From Sulfurimonas sp. (GTDB lineage: Bacteria; Campylobacterota; Campylobacteria; Campylobacterales; Sulfurimonadaceae), in contig JAKITC010000001.1 in assembly GCA_021648285.1 (NCBI GenBank), positions 62,001-126,000 on the forward strand: DNA of 64,000 nucleotides, in the 5' to 3' direction. Both the position numbers and the translations under genes were made by a program. The notes under the pieces are model-generated. The model was not told the origin of the DNA. It was given only the letters and a program-made list of their open reading frames with translations, and searched no databases. This document shows positions 1 to 8,664 of the stretch, piece after piece. Each line of letters begins with the position of its first letter. The stretch's first letter is position 1.

Positions 1-564
1 TTAGCCTACTATCTGCTTAAAGAGCATCTGAGTTTAAATACCATATTTGCACTTATTAGAGTTTTTTTAGGAATAATCCTTATAGTAAAACCTTTTGGGT
101 TGAGTATCTCGTATGCACACTTTTTGGGGATACTCGGTGGATTTTTTGCTGCTGCCGCATATACAACTATTAAAAAAATAAAGGATATATATGATTCAAG
201 AGTTATAGTCCTTTCTTTTGTTGGTATTGGCACAATTCTACCGGCAATAGGGTTTTTACTGGCACCATATGTAAATGCACCAGAAGCTATAAGTTTTATG
301 TTTCCTGTTTTTAGCATGCCTGACACAACATATGTCTGGTCGCTTATAGTGTTTATGGGACTTATTTCAACACTCTCTCAATGGCTGCTTACAAAAGCGT
401 ACAGTGCTTCAAAGGTAAGCATAATCGGAGTGATTTCTTACACAAACATACCATTTTCTATAGGTTTCGGATGGATGCTTGGTGACGCGCTTCCTGACAT
501 GTATATGTATATGGGAATAGGGTTGATTATAGTTGGTGGTATTTTGGTTGGGATGAAGAAGTAG
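1..564 (+). CDS. DMT-superfamily (EamA) transporter, 5' end cut by window
   Basis: The frame is open from base 1, so the gene begins outside the window and 187 codons are visible. The product is very hydrophobic, with about six predicted membrane segments in this part. Short charged loops such as KKIKDIYDSR separate the helices, and it ends GLIIVGGILVGMKK. This is the pattern of the EamA/RhaT drug-metabolite transporter superfamily, inner-membrane carriers with ten helices in two repeats. What is seen would be the end of repeat one and all of repeat two. The substrate cannot be told from sequence. The TTG at 100 is only an internal codon, not a start. Confidence 0.8.
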   Translation, partial: LAYYLLKEHLSLNTIFALIRVFLGIILIVKPFGLSISYAHFLGILGGFFAAAAYTTIKKIKDIYDSRVIVLSFVGIGTILPAIGFLLAPYVNAPEAISFMFPVFSMPDTTYVWSLIVFMGLISTLSQWLLTKAYSASKVSIIGVISYTNIPFSIGFGWMLGDALPDMYMYMGIGLIIVGGILVGMKK

Positions 565-571
565 AAATTAT

Positions 572-973
572 CTAAAACTTATATTTCTGCATATTCTTTT
601 TATTATATATATCAGCATCAGTAGCGTTTGTATCTACTGTAACATTTGCATCAGCAGGAGTTTTTTTTTCTACCACTATAACAATACCATTCTCTTTGAC
701 ATACTCTTCTATATCTTCATCTGTCATTTTTACATAAGTTGCATAATCTACAACACAACCCCCGTTCCTTTCGACATATTTTTGAGCAGTTTTTTTCGCA
801 GCAAAGCCAAAGTTTTTCTTCATCGTTCCATGTTGTTCATTTCCGATTACATAAAAGGCAGTTTTTGAACCTATTAGTTTAATTGTTGTCACATCTATTA
901 TATAGCTTGGTATTTTTCTCTCAAAGGCACTAAGAGATAAAGTGAGTAAGATTATTAGTAGTATAGTTTTCAT
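572..973 (-). CDS. small secreted protein of unknown function
   Basis: About 133 residues starting MKTILLIILLTLSLSA, a clear Sec signal peptide with likely cleavage after LSAF. An in-frame ATG four codons upstream (985) has no ribosome site, whereas GGAT lies before 973, so the inner start is preferred. The mature part holds a motif around GGCVVDYATYVK, an acidic stretch (TDEDIEEYVKENG), a hydrophobic strand, and an Ala/Asp/Thr-rich tail. I do not recognise the family. It probably acts in the periplasm or outside the cell. It converges with the transporter at 1-564, eight bases apart. Confidence 0.6.
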   Translation of the reverse strand: MKTILLIILLTLSLSAFERKIPSYIIDVTTIKLIGSKTAFYVIGNEQHGTMKKNFGFAAKKTAQKYVERNGGCVVDYATYVKMTDEDIEEYVKENGIVIVVEKKTPADANVTVDTNATDADIYNKKNMQKYKF

Positions 974-1103
974 ATTGTAATCCATTTAGTAAAATTTAAT
1001 AGTAATGATAGCAATTTAATTGTTTATTTAATATAAATAGTTGTTAAGAAAGAGTAAGTAAAAAAAATAGAGAATAGATAGTTAGGCTTGGAGGAAATTT
1101 AAA

Positions 1104-1146
1104 TCTGCCTCAAAAGAGGCTAGCTTTAGTGCCTAAGCGGCTAGCA
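1104..1146 (+). repeat. intergenic palindromic element, copy 1
   Basis: Contains hairpin GCCTC-aaaa-GAGGC (1107-1120), then TAGCTTTAGT and GCC-taa-GCGGC, the alpha and beta modules of the intergenic family described in the findings. GCTAGC occurs at both ends of the beta module. It lies downstream of the peroxiredoxin gene, between two genes read on the minus strand. Confidence 0.6.
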
Positions 1147-1147
1147 C

Positions 1148-1177
1148 TCAGTATATAGGTTCTTGCTCATATACTGA
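1148..1177 (-). terminator. hairpin after the peroxiredoxin gene
   Basis: Nine-base perfect inverted repeat TCAGTATAT / ATATACTGA around a 12-base loop, 11 bases past the peroxiredoxin stop. It has no strong U-tract on the minus strand, so termination is inferred from position and structure only. Confidence 0.4.
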
Positions 1178-1187
1178 ATTTAATAAA

Positions 1188-1784
1188 TTAAAGCTCACCC
1201 TCATGCTTACCTAAGTATTCAGCCACACCTTCAGTAGTAGCTTTCATGCCTTCGTCACCTTTTACCCAACCAGCAGGACATACTTCACCATGCTCATCAG
1301 TAAACTGCATTGTATCTACCATTCGTAACATCTCATCAATGTTACGACCAAGTGGTAAGTCATTAACAACAGAGTGACGAACAACACCTTTACCATCGAT
1401 AAGAAATGATCCACGTAGAGCAACTGCTTCACCAAATAGTACATCATAATCCTTAGAGATTTGTTTTGTAAGGTCTGCTACCAGTGGGTAACCAACACGG
1501 CCAATACCACCAGCATTGATTGGAGTCTCTCTCCATGCAAAGTGAGAGAATTGACTGTCTACAGATACGCCGATTATATTAACACCACGATCTTTAAAGT
1601 CTTTTAGTCTATGATCAAAAGCGATAAGCTCTGATGGGCATACAAAAGTGAAGTCTAGTGGGTAAAAGAATAAAACTGTACCTTTTTCACCAAAGTTTTC
1701 TGATAATTTAAAGTCTTCAACGATTGAGCCGTCACCTAAAACTGTAGTTGCCGTAAAGTCTGGAGCTGTATTTGTTACTAACAT
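1188..1784 (-). CDS. ahpC: 2-Cys peroxiredoxin (AhpC/TSA family)
   Basis: 198 residues, the usual length. It reduces hydrogen peroxide, organic hydroperoxides and peroxynitrite in the cytoplasm, normally recharged by thioredoxin in Campylobacterota. The peroxidatic cysteine is Cys49 in DFTFVCPSEL and the resolving cysteine is Cys169 in GEVCPAGW. A GGIG motif (residues 92-95) is present, but the C-terminal YF motif of overoxidation-sensitive enzymes is absent (the tail is GKHEGEL). The start ATG is followed by MLVTNTAPDF, as in homologues. It stands alone, with no ahpF or thioredoxin gene next to it. Confidence 0.95.
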   Translation of the reverse strand: MLVTNTAPDFTATTVLGDGSIVEDFKLSENFGEKGTVLFFYPLDFTFVCPSELIAFDHRLKDFKDRGVNIIGVSVDSQFSHFAWRETPINAGGIGRVGYPLVADLTKQISKDYDVLFGEAVALRGSFLIDGKGVVRHSVVNDLPLGRNIDEMLRMVDTMQFTDEHGEVCPAGWVKGDEGMKATTEGVAEYLGKHEGEL

Positions 1785-1869
1785 ATATAATGTCCTTGTG
1801 TTTTAATATGCTGAAATTTTAACTAAAAATTATTAACAAATCTTCTCTTATATAAAGTAGTAAAGTTTT

Positions 1870-2044
1870 TTAAGGATAATTTTTATCTTTTATAACTCTT
1901 CTCTTATTGCCACCACCATATAAAATAATTTCAAAACACACACCATCTTTAGTATTGTTGACATTCAACTTTCCTGAGCTATGGTTTTCAATCACTACTT
2001 TAGAGATGTAGAGTCCAAGACCTGTACCATTTTTATCATTTTTT
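1870..2044 (-). pseudogene. 3' remnant of a sensor histidine kinase
   Basis: Reading the minus strand gives an open stretch containing [15 protein letters not shown], the G2 box of a HATPase domain, then strand residues ending in TAA at 1870-1872. Just upstream an in-frame TAG closes the frame, and the sequence turns into the transposase remnant. The dimerisation domain, H box, N box and sensor are all missing. Only about 58 codons of the ATP-binding domain survive, so it cannot be functional. It was probably cut by the neighbouring insertion sequence. Confidence 0.75.
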
Positions 2045-2857
2045 CTTATAGGTAACTAAATAGTCATCTACCATTTTCAACTTCAAACTTTTAGTAAACC
2101 CATTGTGTATTTTGAGTAACTTTTTCATTGGCGAAAATACTCCGCCATCTATTACATTTGTAGTATTATGGATTTTATAATCTTTGTGATTTTTATAGGT
2201 AAAAAGGTACGGTAAATTTGTATTTATACCCTCAAGGGGTACCTCGAACTTCTGTATGCAGATACTAGTTTTTTAGTAAAAATAGTTTGAGTAGTTGATG
2301 TTAAACTATACATAATTTTCTGTAAATCTTTCCCAGCTTCTAATCTTGGATGCATAGTTATATACCTTTGTATAACTTTCTTTTAATGAAAGTGGCAATT
2401 TGCACTGGATAATCTTTAAAAGCCTTAAATAAGCCTTTTTTGCCATCAATAATGATAGCTTTCACGACATAACCATAGTCTAAAAGTCTTTGAAGTAGTT
2501 GTTTGTAATCTTTGACTAATTCACTTTGAACATGCTTCCAAATAAGTATCTCTTTAGATAAAATATCTTTAAATACTAAAGTACCTAATTTATCTCTCTT
2601 CTTACCATAAAAGGTGGCATCACAAACGATGACGACTTCTCTTGGTTTATGAGTTTTCTCCATTGGTTCATATTCGAATATTTGTTTCTTAATCCATGGA
2701 ATACTTCTATGATAATCTTCTGCTAAATGTTTTAGGATCTGTCTTCTATAAACATACTTTTTAAAGATTATTTCTTGTAGGTTTTTTGGTCTTCTTTTTG
2801 AACTAAACCAACTGTCACATTCATGACTACCTATAAGAAAAAATGATTATTTAGGAG
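2036..2857 (-). pseudogene. decayed transposase (IS256-like, variant zinc-binding type)
   Basis: Pieces in three frames join into one transposase. From 5' to 3' on the minus strand: SHECDSWFSSKRRP and a helical region; VIVCDATFYGKK with the first catalytic Asp; IIIDGKKGLFKAF with the second; PVQI, then a frameshift near 2397 into CHFH; a stop (TAA, 2383-2385) where Gln is expected; RYITMHPRLEAGKDLQ; an apparent loss of about 30 residues; and a last segment containing TNLPYLFTYKNHKDYK and TTNVIDGGVFSPMKKLL. The single 101-residue open frame at 2358-2663 is only its middle. Family placement rests on remembered motif order. I could not define the terminal repeats. Confidence 0.75.
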
Positions 2858-2953
2858 CTCAAATTTTCCATTAAGCCAAACTTTTAGTTATGGCAGGATT
2901 TAGTTTTTAGTTCTAGAGTGCTTACAAATAACTAAAAATTAATTATACTTAGC

Positions 2954-2959
2954 TATAAT
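2954..2959 (+). promoter_or_regulatory. -10 element of metK promoter
   Basis: TATAAT in the context TTAGCTATAATTCGC, 48 bases before the metK start. Campylobacterota sigma-70 promoters rely on such a -10 with poorly conserved -35. Inferred by eye. Confidence 0.5.
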
Positions 2960-3007
2960 TCGCTCGATTTATAGGACAAGATTCTATATTTCAATAAGGA
3001 AAAATCG

Positions 3008-4168
3008 ATGACAAAAGAGTATACATTTACTTCAGAGTCTGTAACAGAAGGGCACCCTGATAAGATGGCAGATCAAATCAGTGATGCAATTCTGGATTAT
3101 ATTATTGAACATGATCCTAATGCACGCGTTGCGTGTGAAACATTAGTATCAAATGGTTTTTGTGTAATTGCAGGCGAACTTAAAACAACGGCTTATGCCC
3201 CTATGCAAGAGATTGCTAGAAAAGTTATTCAAGAAATTGGATATACAGATGCGACCTATGGTTTTGACCATAGAGCTGCTGCAGTTTTAAATGGAATAGG
3301 TGAGCAGTCACCTGATATTAACCAAGGTGTTGACCAAGAGAGTGGTGAGATTGGTGCAGGTGACCAAGGTATGATGTTTGGTTACGCTTGTAGCGAAACA
3401 GATGTACTAATGCCTATGCCGATTTACTTAGCACACCGTTTAACTCGAAGACTTGCGGAAGTTCGTAAAGAGGGAATTATTCCATATCTTCGCCCTGATG
3501 GAAAAGCACAGATAAGCATTAGGTACATAGGTGATAAACCAGTTTCAGTTGAAACAGTGGTTGTCTCCACCCAACACGCTCCTGATGTTTCTCAAGATAA
3601 AATTCATGAAGATGTGATTAATGAAGTAATAAAGTATGTTATTCCGGCTGATATGATGAGTGAGGATACCGTAATCCACATTAATCCGACAGGAAAGTTT
3701 GTAATAGGCGGTCCTCAAGGTGATGCAGGTCTTACTGGCAGAAAAATAATAGTTGATACATATGGCGGAAGTTGTCCTCATGGTGGTGGAGCATTTTCAG
3801 GAAAAGATCCAACAAAAGTGGATAGAAGTGCTGCTTATGCTTGTCGACATGTAGCTAAAAATTTAGTAGCTTCCGGAGTTTGTGATAAAGTAACAATCCA
3901 AGTTTCATATGCTATTGGTGTAGTTCAACCAACCTCTATCTTTGTGGATACACATGGGACAGGTAAAGTAGATGAAGAAAAAATTGAAAAGTGCGTAGAA
4001 GAACTTTTTGATTTATCACCAAAGGGTATTATTGACTCTCTTGATTTACTTCGTCCAATCTACAGAAAAACCGCTACTTATGGGCATTTTGGAAGAGAAG
4101 AAGATGGCTTTACTTGGGAGTTAACAAACAGGGTTGATGATATTAAAAAATACTTAACTCTTCAATAA
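3008..4168 (+). CDS. metK: S-adenosylmethionine synthetase
   Basis: 386 residues, full length. It makes S-adenosylmethionine from methionine and ATP in the cytoplasm, the methyl donor used by methyltransferases and radical-SAM enzymes such as MiaB, RimO and the pigment methyltransferase in this window. Signatures are [10 protein letters not shown] (ATP/methionine site, residues 14-23), [12 protein letters not shown] (P-loop-like hexapeptide region) and [16 protein letters not shown] near residue 260. The ribosome site AAGGA lies eight bases before ATG. It heads the metK-ferredoxin-ndk-rpmF-plsX-fabH order seen in Helicobacter. Confidence 0.98.
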   Translation: MTKEYTFTSESVTEGHPDKMADQISDAILDYIIEHDPNARVACETLVSNGFCVIAGELKTTAYAPMQEIARKVIQEIGYTDATYGFDHRAAAVLNGIGEQSPDINQGVDQESGEIGAGDQGMMFGYACSETDVLMPMPIYLAHRLTRRLAEVRKEGIIPYLRPDGKAQISIRYIGDKPVSVETVVVSTQHAPDVSQDKIHEDVINEVIKYVIPADMMSEDTVIHINPTGKFVIGGPQGDAGLTGRKIIVDTYGGSCPHGGGAFSGKDPTKVDRSAAYACRHVAKNLVASGVCDKVTIQVSYAIGVVQPTSIFVDTHGTGKVDEEKIEKCVEELFDLSPKGIIDSLDLLRPIYRKTATYGHFGREEDGFTWELTNRVDDIKKYLTLQ

Positions 4169-4279
4169 TAATAAAAAGTGTAACAAATTTATATTTTTAT
4201 GAACTAACAGAAGACATTTTAGCTATCTTTAAAAATCTTCTGTTAAACTTACTTTGAAAATAAAATCAGGAGAATCTAA

Positions 4280-4564
4280 ATGGCAGTAATTATTAATGAT
4301 ACATGTATTAACTGTGGTGCTTGTATTGATGAGTGTCCGGTAGAAGCAATTGTGGATGAAGATGATAATCCGCAAGATGAAGAAATTTATTATGTGTATG
4401 GTAATAAATGTGTAGAGTGTGTTGGTCACCATGATGAACCAGCATGTGCTACAGCATGTCCTACAGAAGGATGTATTACTTGGGATGCTATTGGTGAGAG
4501 TCCAGCGCATCGTGATGAAATTACAGACGAGCAACGTTCAAACAAAGAGCCTGTAGTAGACTAA
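4280..4564 (+). CDS. fdxA: 2[4Fe-4S] ferredoxin (FdxA/YfhL type)
   Basis: 94 residues with two cluster motifs. The first is Cys9-x2-Cys12-x2-Cys15-x3-Cys19 followed by Pro. The second is the expanded Cys44-x2-Cys47-x8-Cys56-x3-Cys60 typical of the YfhL/Helicobacter FdxA group. It is a soluble low-potential electron carrier; in Helicobacter this ferredoxin is linked to pyruvate oxidoreductase chemistry and nitroimidazole response (known for the family, not shown here). The AGGAG ribosome site lies at 4268-4272, and ndk follows. Confidence 0.9.
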   Translation: MAVIINDTCINCGACIDECPVEAIVDEDDNPQDEEIYYVYGNKCVECVGHHDEPACATACPTEGCITWDAIGESPAHRDEITDEQRSNKEPVVD

Positions 4565-4665
4565 TGTTTTATATACTACAAAGTGCTTTGTACTTTGTAG
4601 TATCCACATTTATAATCTTAATTCATAAATTTTTCAATTTAATTTAAAACACACTCTTTTTTAGG

Positions 4666-4671
4666 TATAAT
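4666..4671 (+). promoter_or_regulatory. -10 element of ndk promoter
   Basis: TATAAT preceded by a T-rich run (CTTTTTTAGG), 34 bases before the ndk start. The arrangement resembles the metK promoter in this window. Confidence 0.5.
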
Positions 4672-4705
4672 TCCACTTAAATTTTATATATTTACAGGAG
4701 ATTTA

Positions 4706-5119
4706 ATGGAACGTACACTATCGATTATTAAACCAGATGCCGTAGCTAAAGGTGTTATAGGTAAAATTCTAGATCGTTTTGAGAGCAATGGTCTCAAAAT
4801 AGCAGCAACAAGAAAAATTCAACTTTCTCGTGCAGACGCAGAAGCTTTTTACGCAGTTCATGCAGAGAGACCTTTTTTCGGAGACCTAGTTGATTTCATG
4901 ATTAGTGGTCCAGTAGTTGTAACAGTTTTAGAAGGTGAAAATGCTATGAGCAAAAACCGTGATCTTATGGGTGCTACTAACCCTAAAGAAGCTGAAGTTG
5001 GTACAATTCGTGCAGACTTTGCAGAAAATATAGATGCAAATGCAGTTCATGGAAGTGACTCTGTTGAGAATGCGGCTGTTGAAATTGCATTCTTCTTCTC
5101 AGAAAGAGAAATTTCTTAA
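4706..5119 (+). CDS. ndk: nucleoside diphosphate kinase
   Basis: 137 residues, normal length. It transfers the gamma phosphate from ATP to other nucleoside diphosphates through a phosphohistidine. The active His is His115 in NAVHGSDS. The N-terminus [15 protein letters not shown] and the loop [14 protein letters not shown] are diagnostic. ATG follows ACAGGAG by a good spacing. A DUF177 gene begins six bases after the stop, suggesting one transcript. Confidence 0.98.
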   Translation: MERTLSIIKPDAVAKGVIGKILDRFESNGLKIAATRKIQLSRADAEAFYAVHAERPFFGDLVDFMISGPVVVTVLEGENAMSKNRDLMGATNPKEAEVGTIRADFAENIDANAVHGSDSVENAAVEIAFFFSEREIS

Positions 5120-5125
5120 GCTTTT

Positions 5126-5482
5126 ATGAATGTAACATTACGCAAAGTTGGCAAAACACCATTAGATTTTGAAGTAAAATCTGATGAAATAACTTTTAAA
5201 GGTTATTTACAGTATTATGCCGACAAATTAATTTTGTTAAAAGCAAAATTAAGTGGTAAGATTACTACGAACTGCGATGTCTGTGCTGAAGAGTTTATGC
5301 TGAATGTTGATGAAGATATAGAATTTTTTATCTCAGATGGTATTTATGAAAAAGAGGAAGACTCTATATTAGATGTTGTTGAATCATTTGATTCCACAAT
5401 TGAAATAGAAGAGATTATGAATTCAGAAACTGAGCTCATAAAAAGTGACTATAACAGTTGCAAAAATTGTAAAACAGAGTAA
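5126..5482 (+). CDS. DUF177 / YceD-family protein
   Basis: 118 residues. It carries the DUF177 pattern: a beta-rich N-terminal half, Cys pair NCDVCAEEF near residue 50, the acidic middle EEDSILDVVESFD, and a second pair CKNC at the C-terminus. These four cysteines probably bind zinc. In bacteria this family is encoded just before rpmF (as here) and has been linked to 23S rRNA processing and ribosome assembly in plants and Escherichia coli. There is no obvious strong ribosome site, so translation may be coupled to ndk. Confidence 0.85.
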   Translation: MNVTLRKVGKTPLDFEVKSDEITFKGYLQYYADKLILLKAKLSGKITTNCDVCAEEFMLNVDEDIEFFISDGIYEKEEDSILDVVESFDSTIEIEEIMNSETELIKSDYNSCKNCKTE

Positions 5483-5493
5483 TCCGTGAGTAC

Positions 5494-5679
5494 TCTGCCT
5501 CTAAAAGATGTTAGCTTTACAGAAAATCATTTAGTGATTTTCTGCATAATGGCTTTAGCCAAAAAGTGACCACAGCGGTCCAAGCGAAGTAAAAGAGACT
5601 TGTTCCTTTTGCGGATAAATAGGATGAAGGTTGCCTTCATTTTATTTTATGAAATAAAATCAAATAAAGGAAAAAATTT
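5494..5679 (+). repeat. palindromic leader element before rpmF, copy 2
   Basis: This 197-base gap is packed with short inverted repeats: AGAAAATCA-tttag-TGATTTTCT (5521-5543), GGCT-tt-AGCC (5551-5560), GACC-acagc-GGTC (5568-5580), ATGAAGG-ttg-CCTTCAT (5624-5640) and an ATTTTAT/ATAAAAT palindrome (to 5660). They are followed by the rpmF ribosome site AAAGGA. From 5565 onward it closely resembles the nusA leader (29209-29315, minus strand). It also contains AAGCGAAGTAAAAG, shared with the copies at 27977-28068 and 21697-21785. Confidence 0.7.
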
Positions 5680-5829
5680 ATGGCAGTACCTAAAAGAAGA
5701 GTATCTCATTCTCGTTCAGCGAAAAGAAGAACTCACTATAAAATCACTTTAGCTAAACCAGTTAAAGACAAAGATGGAACTTACAAACTTCCACATCATA
5801 TCAATCCAACTACTGGTGAGTATAAGTAG
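5680..5829 (+). CDS. rpmF: 50S ribosomal protein L32 (bL32)
   Basis: 49 residues, a short gene that is easily missed. It begins [20 protein letters not shown], the universal L32 N-terminus, and ends [10 protein letters not shown]. The C-terminal zinc cysteines of some L32 proteins are absent, i.e. the zinc-free form. The ribosome site AAAGGA sits at 5667-5672. plsX starts three bases after the stop, the widely conserved rpmF-plsX-fabH coupling of ribosome and lipid synthesis. Confidence 0.97.
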   Translation: MAVPKRRVSHSRSAKRRTHYKITLAKPVKDKDGTYKLPHHINPTTGEYK

Positions 5830-5832
5830 TCA

Positions 5833-6831
5833 ATGGTAAAAATTGCTATTGATGCAATGGGCGGGGACTTTGGTCCTGAGCCAATTGTTAGAGGTTGTAT
5901 TCTAGCACTTAAGAAGAAACTTTTTATACCTATTCTCGTAGGAAAAAAATCTGAAATTTTACCTTTGTTACCAAAACGTTATAGAGATAAGATTTCTATA
6001 GTCGAAGCTGATGATATCATATCTATGAATGATGCTGCAACTGATGCAGTAAAGAGAAAAGATAGCAGTATCTATGTCGCTATAGAATTGGTAAAAAATG
6101 GTGATGCCGATGGTGTAGTCTCTGCTGGACACAGTGGAGCGACTATGACGCTTGCTACTCTTAGACTAGGACGTCTTAAAGGTGTTTCTCGTCCGGCTCT
6201 AGTAGCTCTTATGCCTACAAAAAGCTCTCAAAAATCAATAGTTTTAGATGTCGGTGCTAATGTTGACTCAAAACCTGAACATTTAGTAGAGTTCGCTATT
6301 ATGGGTGGATGTTATGCTGAAGATATGTTTGGTGTTGAGACTCCGTCGATAGGTCTTTTAGCTAATGGCGAAGAGAAGAGTAAAGGTAATGAAGTAACAA
6401 AAGCAGCATATAAAATACTTGATGGCTACAAAGGTTTTAAAGGCAATGTTGAGGGCAGTGACATTTTCAACGGAACATGTGATGTAATTACATGTGATGG
6501 CTTTGTTGGAAACTTGGTATTAAAAGCAAGCGAAGGTGTTGCTTCAACAATTAGTGGCTTGATAAAAGAGTATATTAGAAAGTCGCCGGTAGCTATTACC
6601 GGTGCACTTTTAATGAGAAAAGTCTTTAGACTTCTTAAAAAGCAGATGGATTATGATGAAATAGGTGGTGCTCCACTTATCGGAATCAAAGGTTGTGCAA
6701 TTGTTAGCCATGGAAAAAGTACTCCAAAAGCAATACAAAATGCAATCTATCAAGCTATAAATTATGTAGATACAGGTATAAATGACCATATAGTTGAAAG
6801 ACTTGAAGTTTTAAAGAACAAGGAAAATTAA
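5833..6831 (+). CDS. plsX: phosphate acyltransferase PlsX
   Basis: 332 residues. It converts acyl-ACP and phosphate to acyl-phosphate, the acyl donor for PlsY in phospholipid synthesis, and is a peripheral membrane enzyme. It begins [20 protein letters not shown], the family signature, and has [17 protein letters not shown] in the middle and [11 protein letters not shown] near the end. The gene lies three bases after rpmF and overlaps the fabH start by one base (TAATG), so the three are almost certainly co-transcribed. Confidence 0.97.
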   Translation: MVKIAIDAMGGDFGPEPIVRGCILALKKKLFIPILVGKKSEILPLLPKRYRDKISIVEADDIISMNDAATDAVKRKDSSIYVAIELVKNGDADGVVSAGHSGATMTLATLRLGRLKGVSRPALVALMPTKSSQKSIVLDVGANVDSKPEHLVEFAIMGGCYAEDMFGVETPSIGLLANGEEKSKGNEVTKAAYKILDGYKGFKGNVEGSDIFNGTCDVITCDGFVGNLVLKASEGVASTISGLIKEYIRKSPVAITGALLMRKVFRLLKKQMDYDEIGGAPLIGIKGCAIVSHGKSTPKAIQNAIYQAINYVDTGINDHIVERLEVLKNKEN

Positions 6832-7829
6832 TGGCTTATGCTGCATTTCGCTCTATTGGTGCTTATGTTCCAAGTAAAATACTTTCAAATGAAGACCTCG
6901 CTACTATGGTTAATACTTCAGATGAGTGGATTACCAAAAGAACAGGCATCAAAGAGCGTCACATTGCAGCGCAAGATGAGTTCACTAGTGACATGGGTGT
7001 TAAAGCGGCAGAGCTGGCTATTGAGAGAAGTGGCATAGATAAAAGCGATATTGATATGGTTGTTTGCGCAACCATATCTCCTGATTACTTCTGTATGCCA
7101 TCAACTGCTACAATAATCTCTACAAAACTTGGACTTGGTAATGCAACTGCATTTGATATATCTGCTGCATGTACAGGTTTTATTTATATCCTTTCAATAG
7201 CTAAAGCATTTATAGAGTCAGGAATGAAAAAAAATATTCTAATAATCGGTGCTGAAAAATTATCTTCTATTACTGATTATACAGATAGAGGCACATGTAT
7301 CCTTTTTGGTGATGGCGCTGGTGCAGCTGTAATTTCTGCTACAGATAACAAAGATGAAGCTATCATTGATGTTCATACTGGTGCAGACGGAACATTCGCA
7401 GATTTACTTATGACACCAAACGGTGGAAGTGGTTCTGTTCATGATTCATTAGACCAAGAAGCGAACAGCTGTTTTATGCAAATGAAGGGTAATGAGACTT
7501 TTAAAGTTGCAGTTAGAACTCTTACAAAAGATGTCGTTGAGATTTTAAAAGAGAACAATATTGAGAGTTCTGAAATCAAACACTTTGTTCCACACCAAGC
7601 TAACTATCGTATAATTAAAGCCGTTGGTGATGCCCTTAAGCTAAAAGAGGAGCAGGTTGTACTTACAGTTGCAAAGTATGGGAACACTTCAGGTGCTTCT
7701 ATTCCTATGGCAATAAATGATATTTATGAGCGGGGGATACTCAAGCAGGGTGAGTTGATGCTGTTAGATGCCTTCGGAGGCGGTCTTACTTGGGGAAGTG
7801 CTCTGGTCCCTTTTTCCCCTCTAAAATAA
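6831..7829 (+). CDS. fabH: 3-oxoacyl-ACP synthase III (KAS III)
   Basis: 332 residues. It condenses acetyl-CoA with malonyl-ACP to start fatty acid synthesis. The catalytic triad is complete: Cys114 (SAACTGF), His255 (FVPHQANYR) and Asn285 (GNTSGASIP). The start ATG overlaps the plsX stop by one base. It is the housekeeping initiator and is distinct from the KAS I/II-like synthases of the pigment cluster at 38-50 kb. Confidence 0.97.
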   Translation: MAYAAFRSIGAYVPSKILSNEDLATMVNTSDEWITKRTGIKERHIAAQDEFTSDMGVKAAELAIERSGIDKSDIDMVVCATISPDYFCMPSTATIISTKLGLGNATAFDISAACTGFIYILSIAKAFIESGMKKNILIIGAEKLSSITDYTDRGTCILFGDGAGAAVISATDNKDEAIIDVHTGADGTFADLLMTPNGGSGSVHDSLDQEANSCFMQMKGNETFKVAVRTLTKDVVEILKENNIESSEIKHFVPHQANYRIIKAVGDALKLKEEQVVLTVAKYGNTSGASIPMAINDIYERGILKQGELMLLDAFGGGLTWGSALVPFSPLK

Positions 7830-8108
7830 CAAAAAAATAACTCTTTTGTCCTATTTCGGCGTTAGATAACTTATTTTCTTTTCGTCATTTACTACAAGTA
7901 AACTCCTCAATAAAAATCTAACTCTGCCTTGAACTAAAACAAAATAGAGAATTTTAAATATCAGTGATTATTATATATGTTTTTCATAACTCAAATTAAA
8001 TGAACGATTCTGCAACCCAAGGGTTAAAATAGAAACTATTTTGGGGTACCCACAGTGAGGCCTAAGGGAATAAATTTGAATTATGAGAGAAAAAGTGCCT
8101 TTTACTGT
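7830..8108. other. intergenic region between fabH and the HIT gene
   Basis: This gap of about 280 bases lies between convergent genes. I see no gene. It holds a seven-base hairpin AAAATAG-aaa-CTATTTT (about 8027-8043) followed by GGGGTACCCACAG, which faintly recalls the tail of the intergenic repeat family read backwards. The match is too weak to call a copy. Confidence 0.4.
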
Positions 8109-8477
8109 TTATAAATTCTCTAAAGCTTTTTTAACTTTTTCGTGAAATATTTTCTCATCTGGTAGATTTAGATTTGCAATTCTAAGTTTTTCTCCCCACA
8201 TAGGGTTTGGAAAGTGGCTGTCTCCTTCATATCTGGCCATTATATGTATATGCACACGCGGGAGCATATTCGCAAATGATGCCATATTTATTTTTTTAGG
8301 GTTATAGTAGTTTTTCATCTCTTCTTCAATGATGTCATACACATTCCAAAGCCTAGAACGTAGATCTTTTGGAACATCTCCAAGCTCTTTATAGGCTTCC
8401 TTTGTGAAGATTTTTAACCATGGTATTTCACTCTCTTCTTTCTCTATATATAGCTCTTTATCTTCATAAATTATCAT
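8109..8477 (-). CDS. HIT-domain nucleotide hydrolase/transferase
   Basis: 122 residues. The histidine-triad region reads RVHIHIM, so the central catalytic His and the following one are present, but the first position of the usual H-x-H-x-H motif is Arg. The following loop ARYEGDSHFPNPMWGEK is typical of the Ap4A-hydrolase-like HIT branch found in Campylobacterota. The likely role is to cleave dinucleoside polyphosphates or AMP-lysine type adducts; the substrate is not predictable. It has its own upstream region. Confidence 0.85.
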   Translation of the reverse strand: MIIYEDKELYIEKEESEIPWLKIFTKEAYKELGDVPKDLRSRLWNVYDIIEEEMKNYYNPKKINMASFANMLPRVHIHIMARYEGDSHFPNPMWGEKLRIANLNLPDEKIFHEKVKKALENL

Positions 8478-8625
8478 ATTTTCTCTTTTTTAGTAAATGG
8501 TAGCAATAAATGTTCTATTTTGTAGAATTGCTATTGTAACGGTTTGAAGTAGTTTTCAGAAAGTGGTAGTTTTATTGGTAGAGTTATTTTTTTGGATGAA
8601 TTATAGATTATAAACTTTTTTATCT

Positions 8626-8656
8626 GTACATGTAAAATAAAATATTCTACATGTAC
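8626..8656 (-). terminator. hairpin after the DEAD-box helicase gene
   Basis: GTACATGTA and TACATGTAC, nine bases each, flank a 13-base AT-rich loop directly past the helicase stop. Each arm is itself almost a palindrome (TACATGTA), so a cruciform or two small hairpins are also possible. The U-tract is weak. Confidence 0.4.
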
Positions 8657-8664
8657 GCAGAGAG

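Noticed and set aside
2358-2663. Intact small gene on the minus strand
   Set aside because: It is only the longest surviving fragment of the transposase; continuity in other frames on both sides shows a pseudogene.
7995-8100. Further copy of the intergenic element after fabH
   Set aside because: Only a short GGGGTACCCACAG segment and an unrelated hairpin resemble the family; too weak to list as a copy.
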